Source of the DNA: Candidatus Saccharimonadota bacterium
Lineage (GTDB): Bacteria; Patescibacteriota; Saccharimonadia; Saccharimonadales; UBA10212
Length of the DNA: 16,926 bases
Direction: 5' to 3'
Assembly: GCA_028288985.1 (NCBI GenBank)
Contig: JAQGHE010000015.1
Span: forward strand, 1 to 16,926
Shown here: piece after piece, positions 12,877-16,926 of the stretch
How the letters are laid out: every line of letters begins with the position of its first letter
Position numbering within the stretch: the first letter of the stretch is position 1
The notes under the pieces: generated by a model
Databases searched by the model: none
Seen by the model: only the letters and a program-made list of their open reading frames with translations
What the model was told of the DNA's origin: nothing
Position numbers and translations under genes: made by a program

Positions 12877-13512
12877 ATGGACTATATAGAAAAGACTATC
12901 CAAGCATATGACTCATCAGCAGATAAGTATGCGTCTTCCACGGATGATATGGCGAACAAGCAAGAGATACAGCAAATGCTAGATTATATGCCCGATGGCG
13001 AGAAAGTAATACTTGATGTTGGCTGTGGACCTGGACGCGATGCTCAAATTATGACGGACAACGGCATTAGTGTTATTGGCATAGATATGTCAAAAGAATT
13101 GATAAAAAAAGCTCAGCAACTTCATCCAGGCATCAATTTTGCGTTAATGGATGTACGGAATCTTGAATTTCCTGACAATAGCTTCGGTGCAGTCTGGTGC
13201 AATATGGTTTTACTACATCTTAACGATGAAGATTTAAAAACAGCTTTAGTGGAGATTCATCGTATATTAAAGCCTGAAGGTATTGTCGCAATCTCGTTTA
13301 AAAAAGGTGACGGAGCTAAGGAGGTGCTAGAAACATTTAGTACCGACTTATCCCGCTTCTATAATTTTAAGACACAAGAGACGCTAAATCAGATGGTTGA
13401 AGAACAAAACTTCGAAGTTCTAGACAGTCACGAATTTAACGAGCGGCAAAGATTCGGCTCCGATAAAAGGGACCTGGACATAGTGTGGACCTTTGCTAAA
13501 AAACTTAGATAG
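12877..13512 (+). CDS. Class I SAM-dependent methyltransferase (cassette 1)
   Basis: 211 residues from the ATG at 12877. A longer in-frame start at 12820 is rejected because it lies within the site A hairpin and ignores the -10 six bases before 12877. Motif I VILDVGCGPGR is at 44-54, the acidic end of strand 2 is GID at 68-70, motif II is MDVRNLEFPDNSFGAVWC at 91-108, and LHLNDEDL and HRILKPEGIVAISF complete a Methyltransf_11/25-type fold. The substrate is unknown; small-molecule, lipid or quinone methylation is possible. AT-rich compared with the housekeeping genes, with array sites on both sides, so probably acquired. The family itself is clear. Confidence 0.88.
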   Translation: MDYIEKTIQAYDSSADKYASSTDDMANKQEIQQMLDYMPDGEKVILDVGCGPGRDAQIMTDNGISVIGIDMSKELIKKAQQLHPGINFALMDVRNLEFPDNSFGAVWCNMVLLHLNDEDLKTALVEIHRILKPEGIVAISFKKGDGAKEVLETFSTDLSRFYNFKTQETLNQMVEEQNFEVLDSHEFNERQRFGSDKRDLDIVWTFAKKLR

Positions 13513-13526
13513 GTTCCACTACTTCT

Positions 13527-13697
13527 CGGTAGAGTAAACTAACAGATTGCCTACTCTAGATAGATTTAACCATCTAACTAACTCTCTACTGATATCATTC
13601 CAATTCGAATGCACTAGGGCTACCAAGACTGAATATAGAGATTAACAAACGAGTTAATCTCTATTTATTTACCACCTCTGTTAGTTAGTTCGAGTCC
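13527..13697 (+). repeat. Array site B
   Basis: The unit starts 14 bases after the methyltransferase stop. CGGTAGAG (13527-13534) pairs with CTCTACTG (13584-13591); then a CATTC-caattc-GAATG hairpin, and GGGCTACCAAG (13617-13627). A perfect 12-bp hairpin follows (13635-13646 with 13653-13664) with a T-rich tail, then CCTCTGTTA and a T-arm-like TTCGAGTCCTA. Closely similar to site C; the outer ACCAAG/CTTGGT stem of A and C has decayed here. Confidence 0.6.
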
Positions 13698-13720
13698 TAT
13701 TACTCCAATACAAAATCGGA

Positions 13721-13726
13721 TATATT
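13721..13726 (+). promoter_or_regulatory. -10 box of cassette 2
   Basis: TATATT, 7 bases before the GTG at 13734; leaderless spacing. No Shine-Dalgarno and no -35. Confidence 0.35.
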
Positions 13727-13733
13727 GTAATTA

Positions 13734-14234
13734 GTGAAAAAATACGCAATGCTACTAGCAGGCTTCCTCGTAGTAGTTATCGCAATTATTGTTGCTATAG
13801 TTTTGGCACAACGATATTACTTGACTCCTCATAATGTGCGTAATGCTATGAAAAACGCAGTTGACTTAGCCCAGCCATCGATTATCAGCACTACTACAGC
13901 TCCAGTAAGTGTCAAATGCGCTCCCTCTGAATTTGAAACGATTTGTAAATCTCAGCTTGCTTTCGGCTCAAGTGGTAAATCCACAAAACAGTTAGAAGAC
14001 TACGCTTTTTCGACTTCATCGACTATGCAACAGAATGGATGGTCGATTTACAAAGGTGACTCTAGTTCGGATGGCATAACTTATATTTACAGAATCATAT
14101 CTAAGAAGTTTGGTAAGGCTTATTGTGAGGTCTTGATAAACTATGCTTCGACAGACCCGGTAAGTAAGGCCTCACCATCCTATTATCAGAGCATTTCTTG
14201 TAGTCGATCCGTCTCGACATTCGGGCTGTTCTAG
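13734..14234 (+). CDS. Membrane-anchored four-cysteine extracellular protein (cassette 2)
   Basis: 166 residues from a GTG start. Two lysines and a long hydrophobic helix (about 5-25) form a signal anchor or uncleaved signal peptide; there is no lipobox. The outer part is about 140 residues with exactly four cysteines (62, 71, 131, 156), which suggests two disulfides in an exported domain. A Ser/Thr-rich linker precedes the first Cys; aromatic beta-like stretches follow (NGWSIYKGD, ITYIYRIISKKF). I recognise no family. It is flanked by sites B and C. Candidates include a surface or adhesion factor, or an immunity protein, but nothing in the sequence decides. Confidence 0.65.
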   Translation: MKKYAMLLAGFLVVVIAIIVAIVLAQRYYLTPHNVRNAMKNAVDLAQPSIISTTTAPVSVKCAPSEFETICKSQLAFGSSGKSTKQLEDYAFSTSSTMQQNGWSIYKGDSSSDGITYIYRIISKKFGKAYCEVLINYASTDPVSKASPSYYQSISCSRSVSTFGLF

Positions 14235-14241
14235 TGCTGCT

Positions 14242-14426
14242 CGGTAGAGTAAGCCAACAGATTGCCATCTCTAGATAGACTCAACCATCTTACTATCTCT
14301 CTACTGATATCGTTCCAATTCGAATGTACTTGGGCTACCAAGCTTGAATAACAGATACGGATTGGCATAGTAGCTAATCCGTATTTTTATATCACCTCTG
14401 TTATTTAGGTTCCAGTCCTGCTTGGT
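14242..14426 (+). repeat. Array site C (best preserved nested hairpin)
   Basis: CGGTAGAG (14242-14249) pairs with CTCTACTG (14299-14306); then a CGTTC-caattc-GAATG hairpin, and GGGCTACCAAG (14332-14342). Three nested stems follow: ACCAAGC (14337-14343) with GCTTGGT (14420-14426); AATAACAGA (14347-14355) with TCTGTTATT (14397-14405), both perfect; and TACGGATTGGC (14356-14366) with GCTAATCCGTA (14373-14383), one wobble, then a T run. Confidence 0.65.
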
Positions 14427-14429
14427 GTT

Positions 14430-14438
14430 TGATATTAT
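14430..14438 (+). promoter_or_regulatory. Extended -10 of cassette 3
   Basis: TGA + TATTAT starts 3 bases after the end of site C and lies 6 bases before the GTG at 14445. This spacing is why 14445 is preferred to the GTG at 14439, which directly abuts the box. Confidence 0.45.
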
Positions 14439-14444
14439 GTGCTA

Positions 14445-15164
14445 GTGAACGAGACTTTATACGAGGTAACTCATTACTATCAGCCCACTAATAACACTTG
14501 CGGTTATGCTGCACTAGCTATCTTACTTTCCTACTATGGTAAAAAGTATAAGCCAGAAGAGCTTGTTGATAAGGTTCCCCAACCCAAAGATGCTGAGGGT
14601 ACGTCTCATGGAAGCGTTACGGCTCAGTTAGCAGACTGGTGCCAAACGGAAGGTTTTCAAGTCCATATGTACGTTTCTGATATGTATATCTTGGATTTAT
14701 CATGGAAGGATAAAAGCTCAGCCCAAATAAAAGAGCGTTTAGAACAGGTTAAATCAAAACGCAAAATTTCTATTATGGATAGCCATTGGGTTGGTATATA
14801 TGAAAATGCATATTTAACGATGCTCGACCATGGCGCAGACCTTTCGGTTGTGCAGTTTATAACTACGGAGCTTTTGAATGAGTTGCTAAAAAAAGGTCCA
14901 ATCTATGCAAACATTTGTTCTTCGGCGAGCAGTGGCAAAGGGCGGACCACAACTCCAAGACTACATGAAGATGTAATTGATGATGTAAATGGCGCGATAA
15001 GCACCCACAGTGTCGTAATTTACGGAAATAACGAAGAAGGTAGCTATTTAGTGGCAGACCCTTGGTATGGACTTATGGTAATTAAACCGGAGCTTATGGT
15101 CTTGGCTATCGAGGCAGCTCAGATTGAATGCGACAATCAAATATTTGTAATAAAAGAATCTTAG
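14445..15164 (+). CDS. C39-like papain-fold cysteine peptidase (cassette 3)
   Basis: 239 residues from GTG 14445. The N-terminus has the C39-family active-site pattern: Gln13 (oxyanion), Cys19 in NNTCGYAALAILLSYYG, His188 in ISTHSVVIYG, and Asp205 in YLVADPWYG. The stretch between 60 and 180 is longer than in plain C39 domains. No signal peptide, transmembrane segment or ABC-transporter domain is joined to it, so it is a stand-alone cytoplasmic (or leaderless-secreted) member of the Peptidase_C39_2-like group. It could cut a peptide leader or another substrate, or hydrolyse an amide; the double-glycine peptidase role is not shown because no transporter or precursor is adjacent. The triad is intact, so activity is expected. 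Confidence 0.75.
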   Translation: MNETLYEVTHYYQPTNNTCGYAALAILLSYYGKKYKPEELVDKVPQPKDAEGTSHGSVTAQLADWCQTEGFQVHMYVSDMYILDLSWKDKSSAQIKERLEQVKSKRKISIMDSHWVGIYENAYLTMLDHGADLSVVQFITTELLNELLKKGPIYANICSSASSGKGRTTTPRLHEDVIDDVNGAISTHSVVIYGNNEEGSYLVADPWYGLMVIKPELMVLAIEAAQIECDNQIFVIKES

Positions 15165-15178
15165 GTTCTAGTTCTACT

Positions 15179-15316
15179 CGGTAGAGGGAATAAACAAGTT
15201 ATTATCTCTGGTGAGTTGCTTCCATCTACTGAGTTCCGATAAGATAAGGTTCCAATTCGAATGAACCAGGGCTACCAAAATAAGATCCCCAGATTGTCTG
15301 GGGTTTTTATTTTGGT
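15179..15316 (+). repeat. Array site D
   Basis: CGGTAG (15179-15184) pairs with CTACTG (15226-15231); the hairpin here is GGTTC-caattcgaat-GAACC, followed by GGGCTACCAAA (15269-15279). Then ACCAAAATAA (15274-15283) pairs with TTATTTTGGT (15307-15316), enclosing CCCCAGA/TCTGGGG (15287-15303): 17 pairs, with the T run partly in the 3' arm, as in site 0. Confidence 0.6.
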
Positions 15317-15382
15317 CATCGTTAGACCAGGACACGGTTCTGCGACTCGACAGCTTTAGCTGGCGATAGTCGCTGGGGCGGA

Positions 15383-15476
15383 CGCCAAGGAGGCTCGCGC
15401 AGAAACTTGCTTCGAGTAAGCCGATTGCGTATGAGGCCGCCGGCAGGCGGATGATTGTCCTGTCCCCGCTACCAAG
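15383..15476 (+). repeat. Structured repeat R2
   Basis: Second copy of R1, ending in the exact 20-bp tRNA-fMet 3' sequence (15457-15476). The variable stem is CCGCC-ggca-GGCGG. The hairpin before it, GCGACT (15342-15347) with AGTCGC (15368-15373) around CAGC-ttta-GCTG, has a different sequence from that of R1 but the same position. This is what a conserved structure would look like. Confidence 0.7.
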
Positions 15477-15510
15477 CATACGCACTATAGATCAAGTGCT
15501 TTTTTTATGC
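15476..15510 (+). terminator. Hairpin terminator after R2
   Basis: GCACT (15482-15486) pairs with AGTGC (15495-15499), followed by seven T (15500-15506); GCATA (15476-15480) and TATGC (15506-15510) form an outer stem. It directly abuts the CATAAT -10 (15510-15515) of the next gene, 7 bases before its ATG. Confidence 0.65.
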
Positions 15511-15522
15511 ATAATTAGACCT

Positions 15523-15924
15523 ATGAATATTAACAATCTAAAACAACAGAAAATTCTTTCCTTTTTCAACAGAGGATATCTAAAAATTAAAGGAATTTCT
15601 ATAATTCTCGGTGCTTTTCTAGGCATACTGGCAGCATATCTTCTTCTTGCTGGCCAAGGCGGAGATGCGGGCCTAATATTTATCCCGCTTGTAGCTGTCT
15701 TTGCGCCTCTTGGTGCCTTCATTCTATTTTCATTAGCCAAAGTTTCGTTTGGAGTACACGTAGAGAAAAAGAGCGCCTTAAAATGGTTTATTGCGGTTGC
15801 CATATTGATAGCTATTTATATTGGCTATACATATTATCAAGACAAGTATGGCCAGAAATATTGCGATGGGGTACCTGTACAGCAGTATGCTGGACCACTT
15901 CCAACTTACTGTCAGAATCAATAA
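15523..15924 (+). CDS. Small three-helix membrane protein (cassette 4)
   Basis: 133 residues from the ATG at 15523; a longer frame open from 15451 would run through the tRNA-end copy and the terminator, so it is rejected. A basic N-terminus (LKQQKILSFFNRGYLKIKG) is followed by three hydrophobic helices at about 25-43, 51-72 and 86-105. A short polar C-terminal tail carries two cysteines (KYCDGVPVQ and PTYCQNQ), possibly a disulfide outside the cell. A CATAAT box seven bases before the ATG fits a leaderless start. No family recognised. AT-rich like the other cassette genes. Confidence 0.65.
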   Translation: MNINNLKQQKILSFFNRGYLKIKGISIILGAFLGILAAYLLLAGQGGDAGLIFIPLVAVFAPLGAFILFSLAKVSFGVHVEKKSALKWFIAVAILIAIYIGYTYYQDKYGQKYCDGVPVQQYAGPLPTYCQNQ

Positions 15925-15930
15925 CAAGTT

Positions 15931-16060
15931 CTAGTACTGATATTGAGCTATGAGAGGATAGTCTCCTGGGGCTATCAAGATTGAATAACGGATAGAGAGT
16001 CCGGGTTGATGCCGATGATGCCGACGCGAATACTCTTGCCTCCATTCTTCCTCATGGTGT
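15931..16060 (+). repeat. Array site E (degenerate, right end of array)
   Basis: GTACTGATATT (15934-15944) matches the 3' half of the CTCTACTGATATC element; the 5' half CGGTAGAG is missing. GGGGCTATCAAG (15968-15979) has one change from the tRNA-like end, and ATTGAATAACGGATAGAG then follows as in site A. The hairpin is decayed; only AGAGT/ACTCT and GC-rich small repeats (GATGCCGATGATGCCGA) remain. No gene between here and the LUD stop at 16080. Confidence 0.5.
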
Positions 16061-16079
16061 TTAGGTCCTTCTAATTTAA

Positions 16080-16727
16080 CTAGAACCCTACGGGTTCTTT
16101 GACCAGGATTATTGTAACGCGCTCGGGATTTTCTCGGCGAGAAATCAGGATTTTGCTGATTGATGAGTGCATGCCGTAAACTTGCTGGGCTCGCTCGTCT
16201 TCCAAGTGAAAAGTGTAATCCTCGATTCGTTCTAAGCCTTCATTCAAATCCTTAACGATTTTTTGACTGCCGACGACCCAAATAACATTACTAGCTCCAT
16301 AAGCATAGTTAGGCAGTTGGCTGCCCGATGCAGAGGCTATAAGCACCTGGCCGTCTTCGGTCACAGCGTGCACACTGCCAATCGTATAATCTGATCCAGA
16401 GCCGATGCGTTTCATTTCCACGGCTTTGTCCGGCTGACCGTAAAGGGCCATGAATTTGTCGCGAACGGAGATGTATTTATCAGAATTCAGTTCGTCAGTT
16501 AGGCCGACTTTGTCGAGAGTAGCTGAAGTAGCGGTAAAGACTTCTGATTTTTTTGGAATCATTCCCAGGACCGCTTGTTTGGCTTGGTCTAGATTATCGA
16601 CAACCTTTACGCTAAAGCCGTTCTTCTCCAAAGCCTTAACGGCCTTGTCCAGCTCGGCGTAGCTGGCGGCCTTGGCGAACTTGGTACTTAGTGTTTTTGT
16701 ATCGCTGATAGCGTTTGAGTTGGACAT
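16080..16727 (-). CDS. LUD-domain protein (LutC/YkgG family)
   Basis: 215 residues, a single LUD domain. Features of the family: SEVFTATSATLDKVGLTDELN, the GSVHAVTEDGQVLIASASGSQ block, and NVIWVVGSQKIVKDLNEGLERI with the C-terminal PERVTIILVKEPVGF. LUD proteins include LutC of lactate utilisation and many stand-alone proteins of unknown role. There are no LutA or LutB partners here, so lactate oxidation should not be assumed. An AGAGGG ribosome site stands 7 bases before the ATG at 16727. It is divergent from an HxlR-type regulator across a long inverted repeat, so it is probably the regulated target. Confidence 0.85.
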   Translation of the reverse strand: MSNSNAISDTKTLSTKFAKAASYAELDKAVKALEKNGFSVKVVDNLDQAKQAVLGMIPKKSEVFTATSATLDKVGLTDELNSDKYISVRDKFMALYGQPDKAVEMKRIGSGSDYTIGSVHAVTEDGQVLIASASGSQLPNYAYGASNVIWVVGSQKIVKDLNEGLERIEDYTFHLEDERAQQVYGMHSSISKILISRRENPERVTIILVKEPVGF

Positions 16728-16748
16728 TTTTTACCCTCTTTCTTGCTA

Positions 16749-16789
16749 TACTTAGTATAGTATTAGTAGTCTCTATACTATACTAAGTA
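16749..16789. promoter_or_regulatory. 15-bp inverted repeat, probable HxlR operator
   Basis: TACTTAGTATAGTAT (16749-16763) and ATACTATACTAAGTA (16775-16789) are perfect inverted copies around 11 bases, in the 70-base gap between the divergent LUD and HxlR-type genes. A second overlapping repeat CTATAC-tta-GTATAG is at 16746-16760. The TACT...AGTA form is like operators of the YodB/HxlR family. TATACT boxes inside it may be -10 elements in both directions. Confidence 0.6.
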
Positions 16790-16797
16790 AAGTAGCT

Positions 16798-16914
16798 ATG
16801 CAAGATAAAGTATTAAGTGATAATAAAATCGAAGAACGACCCGGCTGCGTAGCCGAGGCATTATTAATTTTGGGCAATAAGTGGACCGCTGTACTCGTTA
16901 TGGACTTATCCTAG
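16798..16914 (+). pseudogene. HxlR-type regulator, start only, with in-frame TAG at the window edge
   Basis: 38 codons from the ATG at 16798 encode the N-terminus of an HxlR winged-helix regulator: RPGCVAEALLILGNKWTAVLVMDLS contains the conserved Cys and the G-N-K-W signature. The frame then meets TAG (16912-16914), followed by codons for G-C-G-R up to the window end. In the family this place reads D-L-x-x-G-x-x-R-F, so the reading frame seems to continue across the TAG. The stop would be a point nonsense mutation or a base error near a contig end. HxlR proteins often sense electrophiles or redox state through that Cys; the target is probably the LUD gene. Confidence 0.6.
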
Positions 16915-16926
16915 GGCTGCGGCCGA

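Larger units (their letters stand above)
12584..16079 (+). mobile_element. tRNA-fMet-anchored single-gene cassette array
   Basis: A run of about 3.5 kb bounded on the left by the 3' end of tRNA-fMet and on the right by the LUD gene. GTCCTGTCCCCGCTACCAAG occurs exactly three times (12584-12603, 12754-12773, 15457-15476). Shorter versions occur at 13617-13627, 14332-14342, 15269-15279 and, as GGGGCTATCAAG, 15968-15979. Every copy is followed by a hairpin of different sequence. Four genes lie between sites, all on the plus strand, each with its own promoter, visibly more AT-rich and in a different style from the flanking genes. No integrase, transposase or replication gene is present. The repetition of a tRNA end shows repeated site-specific insertion or duplication; the cassette model is inference. 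Confidence 0.6.

Noticed and set aside
13527..14426. Classical integron attC sites
   Set aside because: The nested-hairpin form is suggestive, but I could not find the R'' (RYYYAAC) and R' (GTTRRRY) core pair in proper places at sites A, B or C, and no intI lies in the window.
14881..15001. Bacteriocin export system built around the C39-like peptidase
   Set aside because: No ABC transporter and no double-glycine precursor found near the gene.
15174..15485. 103-codon minus-strand frame over site D and R2
   Set aside because: It lies wholly over repeats and hairpins, and no promoter or ribosome site precedes it. The structured repeats explain the open frame.
12584..16079. CRISPR array
   Set aside because: Repeats are few, irregularly spaced and separated by genes and not by short spacers of equal length; no cas genes.
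12584..16079. Prophage, insertion sequence or conjugative element
   Set aside because: No integrase, transposase, capsid, relaxase or replication genes; only small accessory genes.

Overview
The window looks like a piece of a Patescibacteria (CPR) genome, most like Saccharibacteria. This is inferred from a type IV pilus cluster beside compact housekeeping genes, very short intergenic gaps, a short TilS, PspC/PadR and Nudix genes of the kind seen in that group, and widespread use of start codons placed directly behind a -10 box. TGA, TAG and TAA all act as stops (TGA ends tilS, padR and the pfpI-like gene), so the TGA-reassigned code of Gracilibacteria/SR1 is not used here. No rRNA or marker phylogeny is available, so the assignment is tentative.

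Left part (1-4229): the tail of a pilN-like gene runs by ATGA overlaps into a pilO-like gene and a third small membrane gene, forming a pilus inner-membrane assembly operon. Convergent to it is a ruvB / PH-domain pair, then ddl (cell wall D-Ala-D-Ala), and divergent from ddl a Nudix hydrolase. Middle part (4226-10049): ftsH and tilS on the minus strand, a PfpI/DJ-1 family gene, a small acidic protein, a complete glutamate dehydrogenase, and an unknown helical protein. Three convergent gene pairs end with stop codons that overlap by 4 bases or lie 2 bases apart, leaving no room for terminators.

Right part (10050-12600): a tRNA-Met(CAU) with a long leader and a two-way terminator; a 24-codon gene on the minus strand with strong promoter and ribosome binding site; a PadR regulator overlapping a PspC-type membrane protein whose C-terminal domain appears cut short; then a consensus promoter, about 220 nt of strongly structured leader, and an initiator tRNA-fMet.

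Most unusual part (12584-16079): the 3' end of tRNA-fMet starts an array of repeated tRNA-end-like sites (three exact 20-bp copies and four shorter copies ending in GGGCTACCAA or near variants). Each site is followed by a hairpin or terminator of different sequence. Between the sites lie four single-gene, same-strand cassettes: a SAM methyltransferase, a membrane-anchored four-cysteine protein, a C39-like cysteine peptidase and a three-helix membrane protein. Several sites fold as nested hairpins with constant outer stems and variable inner stems, which recalls integron attC sites, but the canonical attC core is absent and no recombinase is in the window. I read this as a tRNA-anchored gene-cassette array of a kind I do not recognise. 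Past it lie a LUD-domain gene and, divergent from it behind a 15-bp inverted repeat, the start of an HxlR-type regulator with an in-frame TAG at the window edge.
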